A DNA stretch of 42,772 bases from Terrimicrobiaceae bacterium (GTDB taxonomy: Bacteria > Verrucomicrobiota > Verrucomicrobiia > Chthoniobacterales > JAATET01), in contig JAQTOP010000021.1 of the NCBI GenBank assembly GCA_028713285.1, forward strand, positions 1 through 42,772, in the 5' to 3' direction. Each line of letters opens with the position of its first letter. Position 1 is the stretch's first letter. Made by a program: the position numbers and the translations under genes. The notes beneath the pieces were generated by a model. That model ran no database searches. It saw only the letters and a program-made list of their open reading frames with translations, and had not been told where the DNA came from. This document shows positions 26,450-33,434 of this stretch, one piece after another.

Positions 26450-26978
26450 TAGCGACTTTGTGCTCGATCCGTTTTGCGGTAGTGGCACCACGCTTGTCGC
26501 CTCGGAACTGCTTGGGCGCAATTCCTTAGGAATCGATATATCATCTGAAGCCGTCGAACTGGCGAAACAACGTGTTTTAGAGCCTGTAAAAACTTCATCT
26601 GAATTGATGCGCAAAGGACGCGAGTCATATGTCCAATCGGACGAAGTAGCATTAGCCTATTTACACGGCCTTTCGATTATACCTGTCCAACGAAACCGTG
26701 GAATTGACGCGATTATGAATACCCTCCCCGGAGAAAATCCGATTCTGCTCCGAATTCAGCGGCGTGGAGAGAATTTAGCCGACGCAGCTGATTTGTTGCA
26801 CGTCGCAGGCCAAACCAAGCAACCAGCAACATTGGTCTTGGTTGTCACCGACTCTCGACAGCCGAGCGGGTTGTTCAACATGTTGCCACCTGACGTAACT
26901 TTGGTGAACTCCACAGCAAATGAACTAATGGACCGCTTAGCAGATAAAGGGGTTGGTAAGAGGGGGTTAGTTCAGTAA
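26450..26978 (+). pseudogene. 3' remnant of a site-specific DNA methyltransferase
   Basis: The frame leaving the IS right end reads SDFVLDPFCGSGTTLVASELL and GRNSLGIDISSEAVELAKQR, the AdoMet-binding motif I of DNA N4-cytosine/N6-adenine methyltransferases that have this motif near the C terminus, then about 135 residues without clear domain, including PVQRNRGIDAIMNTL and TLVLVVTDSRQPSG. The catalytic DPPY/SPPY part that should lie upstream is absent on both sides of the IS, so the gene is truncated. Codon use is visibly AT-richer than neighbours, suggesting horizontal origin. Confidence 0.75.
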
Positions 26979-27076
26979 TCCCAACGCTTCCACGATTGGC
27001 TTTTCGTCGATCCGGCCAAGGGCGTGCACTGTGCGGGGTGCTTTGCTGCGTAGGGCAATGCGGCGGGACCTTTCTA
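26979..27076 (-). other. short gap, possible minus-strand gene fragment
   Basis: On the minus strand an open frame ends at 26967 and its last ~35 codons (SRRIALRSKAPRTVHALG then RIDEKPIVEALGLLN) look like the C terminus of a real protein, but upstream it runs into the antisense of the helicase fragment. I treat it as a possible truncated remnant. The stretch also holds TGCACTGTGCGGGG (27025-27038), which recurs before the helicase gene at 28948-28961. Confidence 0.3.
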
Positions 27077-27188
27077 AACGATGTCTCTCTTTTCCAAACT
27101 CGGCGTTCCGAAGGATCTGGTGCGGGATCTCGACAGAATTCGGTGCTTTTTGGGCTCCCGGTTTCGCGGTAGGTTCCGCGGGCAATGA
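27077..27188 (+). pseudogene. duplicated 5' fragment of the DEAD-box helicase gene
   Basis: From AACGATGTCTCTCTTTTCC onward, 27077-27131 repeats 28962-29016 (ribosome-binding region and first ~17 codons, MSLFSKLGVPKDLVRDLD) with only a few mismatches, then diverges. The frame closes after 35 codons at a TGA (27186-27188) that overlaps the ATG of the following nucleotidyltransferase gene (ATGA), so the borrowed helicase start may serve as a translated leader for that gene. Confidence 0.75.
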
Positions 27189-27694
27189 AGCAGACGCTCG
27201 CGGTGATCGAACAACTGCACGCCGGCGGCGTCATTGGTCCGTATGCGGTGGCCGGGGCGGTCGGTGCGGCCTTTTATCTTGAGCCCGTGGCGACGCTCGA
27301 CGTCGATATCTTCGTTCTCTTTGAGCCGGCTCCCGTGATCCTCACGCTCACGCCGATCTATGAGGCGTGCGTGAAGCTGGGTTATCAGCCTCAGGGCGAC
27401 TCTATTCTGATCGAGGGGTGGCCGGTGCAGTTTCTCCCGGCAGATCAGCCATTGGTGACGGAAGCGGTTCGTGAGGCGGTCACGCGTGAATCCGACGGCT
27501 TGATCACCCGGGTCATGACCGCAGAGCATCTGATGGCCATTGCGTTGCAGACCGGGCGGGCCAAAGATCACGCACGGCTGGTCATGTTCGTCGAAGCCGG
27601 CGTCGCCGATAAGGATCGCCTGCGCGACGTTCTCGCCCGGCATTCGCTGCTTGATGCCTGGACGAAATTCGAGAATCGTTTTCTTCAGCCGTGA
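27185..27694 (+). CDS. nucleotidyltransferase-fold protein (DUF6036/AbiEii-like)
   Basis: A 169-residue protein with the minimal nucleotidyltransferase outline: VIGPYAVAGAVGAAFYLEPVATLDVDIFVLF gives the G-G/A...A and the two-aspartate DxD motif (DVDIF), followed by VKLGY...ILIEGWPVQFLP and a helical C-terminal part (TAEHLMAIALQTGRAKDHARL). The strand that often carries the third carboxylate reads VQF, so catalysis is uncertain. Similar proteins occur as toxin-like partners in abortive-infection or toxin-antitoxin modules. It overlaps by 4 bp (GTGA) with a tiny downstream gene, making a two-gene unit. Confidence 0.75.
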   Translation: MKQTLAVIEQLHAGGVIGPYAVAGAVGAAFYLEPVATLDVDIFVLFEPAPVILTLTPIYEACVKLGYQPQGDSILIEGWPVQFLPADQPLVTEAVREAVTRESDGLITRVMTAEHLMAIALQTGRAKDHARLVMFVEAGVADKDRLRDVLARHSLLDAWTKFENRFLQP

Positions 27695-27867
27695 GCACTG
27701 ACCTCCAGCAAATTCTGCAATCCAAGGATGCCGAGCGCCGTCGCCTTCGCGATTTGCCTTGGACGGAGAAGCTCGAGATCCTCGATCGACTTCGCGACCG
27801 GCACCTTCTGCTCCGCCAGATGATTCCGTCCGGCGCGCCTCGTTCCAAAGCCGACTCCAGGGATTGA
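27691..27867 (+). CDS. small helical partner of the nucleotidyltransferase (58 aa)
   Basis: Starts at a GTG in the GTGA overlap with the nucleotidyltransferase stop and encodes MSTDLQQILQSKDAERRRLR, then DLPWTEKLEILDRLRDRHLL and a short basic tail to a TGA. The protein is charged and predicted helical throughout. Short proteins with a PxxEKLxxLDxLRxR pattern commonly accompany nucleotidyltransferases of this type; I infer an antitoxin-like or regulatory partner, without direct evidence. The DHFR-like gene starts 33 bp later. Confidence 0.65.
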   Translation: MSTDLQQILQSKDAERRRLRDLPWTEKLEILDRLRDRHLLLRQMIPSGAPRSKADSRD

Positions 27868-27899
27868 TAACGAGCAGAGGCCGATTCCCGTTTCAAGCC

Positions 27900-28574
27900 A
27901 TGTCCAAACTTCGCGTGAATTGCTTTGGGGTGTCGGTGGATGGCTTTGGCGCCGGGCCGGGGCAGAACCTTGAAAATCCACTCGGGGTTGGCGGGATGGG
28001 GCTGCATGAGTGGGTGTTTCCCACGCGCATGTTCCAGCGGATGCATGGTGGCGGCGGCGACGGGACGACCGGCGTGGACAACGATTTTGCCGAGCGCGGG
28101 TTTGCGGGTGTCGGGGCGTGGATTCTCGGGCGCAACATGTTCGGGCCGGTGCGCGGTCCGTGGCCGGACGATTCCTGGAAGGGCTGGTGGGGCGACGAGC
28201 CGCCGTATCACGTGCCGGTCTTCGTGCTCACGCATCACGCGCGGCCGCCGCTCGAGATGGCGGGCGGCACGACGTTCCATTTCGTTACCGATGGCATCGA
28301 GGCCGCGCTGGAGCGGGCCCGCGAGGCTGCAGCGTCAGCCTCGTCGTCTGGTCAAGCGGCGGGCGGGCTCGACGTGCGCCTCGGCGGCGGCGTGGCGACC
28401 ATCCGGCAATACCTGCAGGCGGGTCTCGTCGACGAAATGCACCTCGCGATCTCCCCGGTCGCGCTCGGCAGCGGCGAGAGTCTCCTCGCGGGCATCGACC
28501 TGCTCAAGCTCGGCTACCGCCGCACCGAGCACGTTGCCACACCGGCCGCGCTTCACGTCGTCTTTGCGAAGTAG
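27900..28574 (+). CDS. dihydrofolate reductase-like (RibD C-terminal) family protein
   Basis: A 224-residue protein of the RibD-C/DHFR-like group. Marks: LRVNCFGVSVDGFGAGPGQNLENPLG at the N terminus, AWILGRNMFGP (the NADPH-binding GRxxF), PVFVLTHHARPPL, DVRLGGGVATIRQYLQAGLVDEMHLAISPVALGSGESLL, where LGGG...L..GLVDE is the family hallmark. It is not the classical FolA (which is at 5112-5570). Members reduce pteridine or pyrimidine-type substrates, mostly unassigned. Start at 27900. Confidence 0.9.
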   Translation: MSKLRVNCFGVSVDGFGAGPGQNLENPLGVGGMGLHEWVFPTRMFQRMHGGGGDGTTGVDNDFAERGFAGVGAWILGRNMFGPVRGPWPDDSWKGWWGDEPPYHVPVFVLTHHARPPLEMAGGTTFHFVTDGIEAALERAREAAASASSSGQAAGGLDVRLGGGVATIRQYLQAGLVDEMHLAISPVALGSGESLLAGIDLLKLGYRRTEHVATPAALHVVFAK

Positions 28575-28605
28575 GAGGGCAGCTGCCTGCCAGCTTCGAA
28601 CCTCC

Positions 28606-28794
28606 GGGATTTCCCGCTCCATCCGCGGGATTTCCCGTCCCAGCTCTCGAATTTCCCATGCCGGCTCGTGGATTTCCGAGGTCATTTGCCGACGGGAATG
28701 GGAAATCTGATGGCTGGAGCATGCCGGGCTACGGCTGGACCGAGTCGACGGCGGGATTTTCCGTTCCGTTCGTGAAATTTCCTGTCCCGGCTGG
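28606..28794. repeat. 21-bp tandem repeat array, nine units
   Basis: Units 1-4 (28606-28689) and 8-9 (28753-28794) share the pattern GGATTTCCCGTCCC plus seven variable bases; units 5-7 (28690-28752) are badly decayed but keep the 21-bp phase exactly. On the minus strand the repeat encodes heptads such as ELGREIP and RMEREIP, i.e. a coiled-coil-like seven-residue repeat, although no complete gene surrounds it. The array fills most of the gap between the DHFR-like gene and the helicase. Confidence 0.75.
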
Positions 28795-28965
28795 TGACTG
28801 ACCAGCGCCGGTCGGCAAATGGAACGCCTCTTTCGATCGTTGGAACGCGACCGCGGACGGAGTCCATTGATTGCGGGTCGGATTCCTTGTTCCCGCATCG
28901 GCCTTTACCCCTTTTCCGATTCGCGCTCGTCGATTCGGTGGCGTGGATGCACTGTGCGGGGAACG

Positions 28966-30087
28966 ATGTCTCTCTTTTCCAAACTCGACGTTCCGGAGGA
29001 TCTGGTGCGGGGGCTCGATGCGCTCGGGATCTCCACTCCGACTTCCATTCAGGCCAGCGCGATTCCGTTTCTCATTCGGGATGGCGGGGACCTCGTCGCG
29101 CAGGCGCAGACCGGGACCGGCAAGACGGCGGCGTTTGGCCTGCCCTTGCTCACGAAGATCGATCCCGCGAACCCGAAGTTGCAGGCCCTCGTCCTCTCGC
29201 CGACGCGGGAACTCGCCAAACAAATCGGCAAGGCGCTGTTTCAATACACCAAGTTTTCCCAGTCGAAGATCTTCGTCGAGGTCACCGGCGGCGGCGACAA
29301 GATCGGCGAGCAGGTCGCGCGGCTGAAGCGTCCGACGCACATCGTCGTGGCCACGCCCGGCCGGCTCTTCGATTTGCTGGAGCTCGGCGCCCTCCAGCTC
29401 GACTCCGTGCGGCATCTCGTGCTGGACGAAGCGGACGAAATGCTGAGCATGGGATTCCGCAAGGAGGTCGTCCGGATTGTCGAAAGGACGACCTCCCGCC
29501 GCAGCACCTGGCTGTTTTCGGCGACGTTTCCGGAGAAGATCCAGCGCCTCATCGCGGACTCCATGTCGGCCGATCCGAAAGTGATCAAGGTCGAGAAAGC
29601 GGATGTCGTGAATCGCAATATCTCGCACCGCTATGTGATCTGCGGGCGCGAAGACAAGGACGACTGGCTCGCGAACTTCCTACAGACGCAGGAGACGGAG
29701 CGCGGGATGATTTTTTGCCGCACCCGGGCCGGGGCGATCAAGTTGGGCAGTGAGCTCGAGAAGCGCGGCGTCGCGACCGGCGTGCTACAGGGCGATCTGA
29801 GCCAGAAGGATCGGGACAAGGTGATGCGGGCCTTCAAAAAGGAACGCACCCGCTTCCTCGTCGCGACCGACGTGGCCGCCCGGGGCATCGATGTGGAAGG
29901 GCTGTCCTTCGTGATCCACCGTCAGTTGCCCGAGAAGCGGCAATACTACACCCACCGCGCCGGGCGCACCGCGCGCGCCGGCAAAAAAGGCGTCTCGATC
30001 TGCCTCATCGAACCGAACGAAAAACGCGACATCACCGAACTCGAGCGGGAATTGGGGCTTGCTTTCAAACCGTTGGATTCGGAGTAG
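28966..30087 (+). CDS. DEAD-box ATP-dependent RNA helicase
   Basis: A 373-residue minimal helicase core. Motifs in order: Q motif region (GISTPTSIQASAIPFLI), I AQTGTGKT, Ia PTRELAKQI, GG, Ib TPGR, II DEAD, III SAT, IV IFCRTR, V ATDVAARGIDV and VI HRAGRTARAGKKG. It lacks the basic or RNA-binding C-terminal extension of larger bacterial DEAD proteins. Probably remodels RNA or ribosome precursors. Start at ATG 28966, supported by MSLFSKLDVPEDLV; the same start region is duplicated at 27077-27131. Convergent with the SWIB gene. Confidence 0.95.
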   Translation: MSLFSKLDVPEDLVRGLDALGISTPTSIQASAIPFLIRDGGDLVAQAQTGTGKTAAFGLPLLTKIDPANPKLQALVLSPTRELAKQIGKALFQYTKFSQSKIFVEVTGGGDKIGEQVARLKRPTHIVVATPGRLFDLLELGALQLDSVRHLVLDEADEMLSMGFRKEVVRIVERTTSRRSTWLFSATFPEKIQRLIADSMSADPKVIKVEKADVVNRNISHRYVICGREDKDDWLANFLQTQETERGMIFCRTRAGAIKLGSELEKRGVATGVLQGDLSQKDRDKVMRAFKKERTRFLVATDVAARGIDVEGLSFVIHRQLPEKRQYYTHRAGRTARAGKKGVSICLIEPNEKRDITELERELGLAFKPLDSE

Positions 30088-30130
30088 CCAAACGAAGCAG
30101 GGTTCGACGCTGGCTTGACGCTGCCGAATG

Positions 30131-30164
30131 CAAAAAAAAGAAACGGCGGTCATAGACCGCCGTT
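30131..30164 (-). terminator. rho-independent terminator after the SWIB gene
   Basis: Perfect hairpin AACGGCGGTC (30142-30151), loop ATA, GACCGCCGTT (30155-30164). Reading on the minus strand it is followed by a T-rich run (complement of CAAAAAAAAGAA, 30131-30142), the standard terminator layout for transcription coming from the SWIB gene at 30251-30577. On the plus strand the hairpin stands after the helicase gene but without a T run. The stem resembles the repeat at 33320-33385. Confidence 0.75.
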
Positions 30165-30250
30165 GCAACCGCGTCGCACGCGCGGCCTTCTTCAAAAAAA
30201 ATTCAGGCCGGGGGCGCCGGGCGGTGAGCCATCGGCGCGCCCGTTCCGAT

Positions 30251-30577
30251 TTATTCGACGTTGGCGCCGACGACGGCGGCCATCTGCATCATGTTGATCG
30301 TCTCACCCTCTTTGAGCTTCGTGAGATCGGTCACCGATCCGGATTTGCTTTTGGATTTGGTGTTCTTGAAGATGGGGAGCAGCTTGGCGTCGGCCACGAT
30401 GTATTTGCCGGCGTTCTCGGCTTTCCCGTTCTCCGTCTTCGTCTGCAGCTTGTTCGCCTTGATGTAATCCCAGAGTTTCTTCGTGATCTCGGTTCTTGGG
30501 AGCGCCTTGGCTCCCAGGAAGGCGGCCAGTTCAGATTTCAGTTTTACGGGGCGATTCAGTCCTTTTGCTTCTTCCAT
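30251..30577 (-). CDS. SWIB/MDM2-domain protein
   Basis: A 108-residue protein that is almost entirely a SWIB domain: LNRPVKLKSELAAFLGAKALPRTEITKKLWDYIKANKLQ (about 7-45), then GKYIVADAKLLPIFKN and a C-terminal MMQMAAVVGANV. SWIB domains are typical of eukaryotic chromatin remodelling proteins, and in bacteria they are found mainly in Chlamydiae and Verrucomicrobia, where they are proposed to act in chromosome or DNA-topology functions. Start at 30577 (MEEAKGLNRP); a longer upstream frame is antisense to the ArsR promoter. This gene is one reason for the PVC assignment. Confidence 0.92.
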   Translation of the reverse strand: MEEAKGLNRPVKLKSELAAFLGAKALPRTEITKKLWDYIKANKLQTKTENGKAENAGKYIVADAKLLPIFKNTKSKSKSGSVTDLTKLKEGETINMMQMAAVVGANVE

Positions 30578-30705
30578 AATATTTTCTCGGTTTGAGGGTG
30601 TTCGCCTACTCGAATCGCTTTTGGTGGCGGCGTCCAGACTCGAATGGAGGGAGGTGGCGGAACTCATTCCGGGCGGCATTTGTCCATTCCCCGAAAATCT
30701 CCCGC

Positions 30706-30734
30706 TTGACAGGCAACCAAATGGTTGCATATCG
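30706..30734 (+). promoter_or_regulatory. promoter with ArsR-type operator
   Basis: TTGACA (30706-30711) is a perfect -35 box; ATATCG at 30729-30734, 17 bp on, is a weak -10 candidate. Between them lies the palindrome GCAACCA-AA-TGGTTGC (30713-30728). Palindromes of the form AACCAnnTGGTT in front of ArsR-SRPBCC gene pairs are typical self-repression operators, so the downstream regulator most likely blocks this promoter. The transcript leader would be very short. Confidence 0.75.
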
Positions 30735-30743
30735 TTCGTCGTG

Positions 30744-31061
30744 ATGGACGCAGTGTTCAAAGCGCTGGCCGATGCGAGCCGCCGGGAGTTGCTGGATCAG
30801 TTGCACAAAAGCAACGGCCAGACGCTCTCGGAATTGTGCGGGCATCTGGACATGAGCCGGCAGGCGGTGACGAAGCATTTGGTTCTCCTCGAGGAGGCCA
30901 ACCTCGTCGCCACCGTCTGGCGCGGACGCGAGAAGCTGCATTTCCTCAATCCAGTGCCGCTGCACGAGATCTCCGAGCGCTGGATCGCCAAATACGAACG
31001 TCATCGCCTCCAGGCGCTGAGCGACCTGAAACGAGGTCTCGAACAAACCGAAACCAAATAA
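30744..31061 (+). CDS. ArsR/SmtB-type transcriptional regulator
   Basis: A 105-residue winged-helix repressor: MDAVFKALADASRRELLDQLHKSNGQTLSEL, recognition helix region DMSRQAVTKHLVLLEEANLV, and wing VWRGREKLHFLNPVPL. No metal-binding cysteine set is seen, so it is of the SdpR/YgaV-like type that pairs with SRPBCC proteins. Start at ATG 30744; GTG 30741 would add one residue. Followed after 5 bp by the SRPBCC gene, and preceded by its probable operator. Confidence 0.92.
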   Translation: MDAVFKALADASRRELLDQLHKSNGQTLSELCGHLDMSRQAVTKHLVLLEEANLVATVWRGREKLHFLNPVPLHEISERWIAKYERHRLQALSDLKRGLEQTETK

Positions 31062-31066
31062 ACATC

Positions 31067-31516
31067 ATGGAAAAGAGCACATTCGTTTACGTCACCTTCA
31101 TCCGCACCACGCCCGAAAAACTCTGGGAAGCGCTCACGCTGCCGGAGTTCACGCGGCAATTTTTCTTCGAGACGGTGCAGGAGTCGGACTGGAAAGTCGG
31201 CTCGCCCTGGAAGATCGTCGCTCCCGATGGCGCGATCATCGACAGCGGCGAAGTCCTGGAGATCGATCCCCCAAAGCGCCTCGTGCTGAAATGGCGCAAT
31301 GAATACAAACCGGAGGCCAGGGCCGAGGGCTACTCGCGCATGACCTACGAGCTGGAGCCGAAGGGCGACATGGTGAAGCTCACCGTGCTTCACGAAATGG
31401 ACAAGGGCCAGTCGGTCTTCATCAAGCAGGTCTCCAATGGCTGGCCGATCATCCTCTCCAGCCTCAAGAGCCTGCTGGAAACCGGCGAATCGCTGGAAGA
31501 GACGCGCACCTGGTAG
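31067..31516 (+). CDS. SRPBCC (AHSA1-type) domain protein
   Basis: A 149-residue START-like hydrophobic-pocket protein: VYVTFIRTTPEKLWEALTLPEFTRQFF at the N terminus, GSPWKIVAPDGAIIDSGEVLEIDPPKRLVLKWRNE in the middle and GWPIILSSLKSLLETGESL at the end. This family binds small hydrophobic ligands; the paired ArsR regulator probably controls it. Five bases separate it from the regulator stop. Ligand unknown. Confidence 0.92.
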   Translation: MEKSTFVYVTFIRTTPEKLWEALTLPEFTRQFFFETVQESDWKVGSPWKIVAPDGAIIDSGEVLEIDPPKRLVLKWRNEYKPEARAEGYSRMTYELEPKGDMVKLTVLHEMDKGQSVFIKQVSNGWPIILSSLKSLLETGESLEETRTW

Positions 31517-31558
31517 CCGCGTCGAAGCAACGGAACCATCCAAAACCCAAAATAAAAT

Positions 31559-31978
31559 ATGACACCCACACCCTTCACCGGCGGATGCGCTTGCGGCGCG
31601 ATCCGCTACGAATCCACGGCCGAGCCCGTATTCATGCTTCACTGCCATTGCCGGGATTGCCAGCGATCCAGCGGCGGGCCGTTTTCGTCGTTCGTCGTCG
31701 TGCCGGCGGAAGCCTTCAAGCTCACGCAGGGCTCGCCGCGCTACCACGCCTCGCCCAGCGAGATGGGCGGCATGACGCGGCGGGGCTTTTGTCCGGATTG
31801 TGGCTCGCCGATTCTGGGCAAGCCCGACGCGGTGCCTCACGTTGTCGCGATCAGGACCGCGAGCCTGGACGATCCGGGCTGGTTTCGCCCCCAAGCGGAT
31901 GTGTGGACATGCGACGCGCATCCGTGGGACCAAATGGATCCCGCGTTGCCGAAGTTCGAAAAGTATCCTTCGTCGTGA
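31559..31978 (+). CDS. GFA (glutathione-dependent formaldehyde-activating-like) family protein
   Basis: A 139-residue zinc-binding protein. The cysteine pattern is that of the GFA/CENP-V fold: GGCACGAIRYES, HCHCRDCQRSSGGPFS, and GFCPDCGSPI. The name comes from S-hydroxymethylglutathione synthase activity in one member; most relatives have no proven reaction. It follows the SRPBCC gene in the same direction (42 bp) and may belong to the same unit. Convergent with the nucleotidyltransferase gene. Confidence 0.93.
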   Translation: MTPTPFTGGCACGAIRYESTAEPVFMLHCHCRDCQRSSGGPFSSFVVVPAEAFKLTQGSPRYHASPSEMGGMTRRGFCPDCGSPILGKPDAVPHVVAIRTASLDDPGWFRPQADVWTCDAHPWDQMDPALPKFEKYPSS

Positions 31979-31993
31979 GCCACGCGGACGTCT

Positions 31994-32569
31994 TCAAGTG
32001 CTCTTGGGTCTGATCTGGCCGCTCAAGAGCTGTTCGAGTTCCGCGGAGACATCGAGTTCTTGCGCCCATTGTCTCACATAGCCCTCGTCCAAAGCCCCGG
32101 CTTGCACGGCGACGATCCCGGCGGCGTCGCCGAGTTGGCGTCCGGAGGGTGAGAGGCGATTCCAAACGAGCTTGTGCAGAACGACGTCCTCGGCGGTCGA
32201 AATCCACGCGGGCTCGCCGAAGAGCGTTGCCTGCATCCGGCGCCGCAGCATTTCGCGGTCGAACGGCGTTGCCTGCGGAAGCCAGAAATCGACCTTCAAC
32301 GCGGAGCGGGTGTCGATGGCATTGAACTGGAAGGGCGGTTGATACGCGGCGCGGACGGCATCCTCCTCGATGTGAAAGTCGCCGCGAAAGGTCTCGACGA
32401 TGCGGGACACGGCGGCTTCGGGCAGTTGCACGACGAAGTCGAGATCGTGGGTTGTCCTTGGGATGCCCCAGTAGTTGCTCGCCATCGATCCGGTGAGGTA
32501 ATACGTCACGCCCGTCCGGTTCAGGCGGCGCAGGCAATCGACCAGCAATTCGCGCTCGTTCATGCACAC
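31994..32569 (-). CDS. nucleotidyltransferase-fold protein (second)
   Basis: A 191-residue nucleotidyltransferase: YYLTGSMASNYWGIPRTTHDLDFVVQLPE contains the GS...DLD catalytic motif, and ALKVDFWLP supplies the third carboxylate, so all three acidic residues are present, unlike the other copy at 27185. The C-terminal half (STAEDVVLHKLVWNRLSPSGRQLGDAAGIV) is the usual helical part. It overlaps by 10 bp with the small gene upstream, making a second two-gene unit. Start ATG 32569 or 32563. Possible roles: tRNA or protein nucleotidylation in a toxin-antitoxin-like module (inference). Confidence 0.85.
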   Translation of the reverse strand: MCMNERELLVDCLRRLNRTGVTYYLTGSMASNYWGIPRTTHDLDFVVQLPEAAVSRIVETFRGDFHIEEDAVRAAYQPPFQFNAIDTRSALKVDFWLPQATPFDREMLRRRMQATLFGEPAWISTAEDVVLHKLVWNRLSPSGRQLGDAAGIVAVQAGALDEGYVRQWAQELDVSAELEQLLSGQIRPKST

Positions 32570-32763
32570 CGTGCGAGCTCGAGACGGCGGTGTAGCAACC
32601 GCTCGACCTCCGCCTCATCCGCGTTGGGACTCTGGCGGCGAATGCCCTCGCGGGCGATGTCGCAGGACATCTCGTGCAGCTCCAGCGCCACGGCCAGCCG
32701 CTGCTCGCCCGTCATCTCGCGATAGCGCGCGATTTGCCGGTCCAATGCCGCTGCTGCTGTCAT
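32560..32763 (-). CDS. small helical partner protein (67 aa)
   Basis: Encodes MTAAAALDRQIARYREMTGE, then QRLAVALELHEMSCDIAREG, and a C terminus rich in Glu/Arg (NADEAEVERLLHRRLELARCA). Fully helical by eye. Its stop lies 10 bp inside the downstream nucleotidyltransferase gene. Small proteins with the ALELHEMSCDIAREGIR phrase are regularly found next to such nucleotidyltransferases; the job is unknown. Start taken at ATG 32763; the longer upstream frame is antisense to the cupin gene and not credible. Confidence 0.78.
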   Translation of the reverse strand: MTAAAALDRQIARYREMTGEQRLAVALELHEMSCDIAREGIRRQSPNADEAEVERLLHRRLELARCA

Positions 32764-32932
32764 GGTTCTTCGATAAAGCAATCGTTCCCGTTTCACAAGC
32801 GGGGGCGGCTGGCTCAATTCACGGTTGAATGCGGGGTGACCATTGCGTGAAGAGGGGCAAGGCGCACGCTGCCAGGGGAATTGGAAGCAATGCGGATCGC
32901 TAAACGGCCGCCGCCCCGCAAGAATCCTCGTT

Positions 32933-33322
32933 ATGGACATCCAACGAAACGGTTCCCAACCCTCCGGCACAGGCCCGGCCGAATGGTTCGCCGGCGCGGT
33001 GCGCACCGATCCGCTGTTCCAGCCCAATGACTCGCGGCGCGCGGCGGCGGCCAGTGTCACGTTCGAGCCCGGCGCTCGCACCGCGTGGCACACCCATCCG
33101 CTCGGCCAGACCTTGGTCGTCACCGCCGGATGCGGCCGGGCGCAATGTTGGGGAGGGCCGATTGAAGAAATCCGCCCCGGGGACGTGATCTGGTTTCCGC
33201 CGGGCGAGAAACATTGGCATGGCGCCGCGCCGGCCACGGCAATGACGCACATCGCCATTCAGGAACAGCTCGACGGCAAAGTCGTGGACTGGCTGGAACA
33301 CGTCAGCGACGAAGAGCTATAG
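32933..33322 (+). CDS. cupin-domain protein
   Basis: A 129-residue single-cupin protein with the metal motif [25 protein letters not shown] (first His pair) and [17 protein letters not shown] (second motif). It resembles the small cupins annotated as (R)-mandelonitrile lyase-like or carboxymuconolactone-associated proteins. Enzymatic role unproven. Start at ATG 32933 ([12 protein letters not shown]), since upstream codons are low-complexity. The stop lies within the first arm of the palindromic repeat at 33320. Confidence 0.9.
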   Translation: MDIQRNGSQPSGTGPAEWFAGAVRTDPLFQPNDSRRAAAASVTFEPGARTAWHTHPLGQTLVVTAGCGRAQCWGGPIEEIRPGDVIWFPPGEKHWHGAAPATAMTHIAIQEQLDGKVVDWLEHVSDEEL

Positions 33323-33385
33323 CGGCGGTCTGTGACCGTCGCATTTTGACATCCGACCGTCACAGATCGACTCCAGCTGCCGCTA
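33320..33385. repeat. long imperfect palindrome (dispersed hairpin repeat)
   Basis: Outer arms TAGCGGC (33320-33326) and GCCGCTA (33379-33385); inner arms TCTGTGACCGTCG (33329-33341) and CGACCGTCACAGA (33354-33366) with one mismatch; loop CATTTTGACATC. The GCGGTC...GACCGC logic resembles the hairpin at 30142-30164, suggesting a repeat family dispersed in this genome. It follows the cupin gene and overlaps its stop. Confidence 0.7.
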
Positions 33386-33434
33386 CAGTTGTTCCCGCTT
33401 TTCTTTGCGGGCGTGTGGGGATTGAGTCCCGGGC

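Noticed and set aside
28606-28794. CRISPR array
   Set aside because: The 21-bp units are contiguous with no spacers and no cas genes are present.
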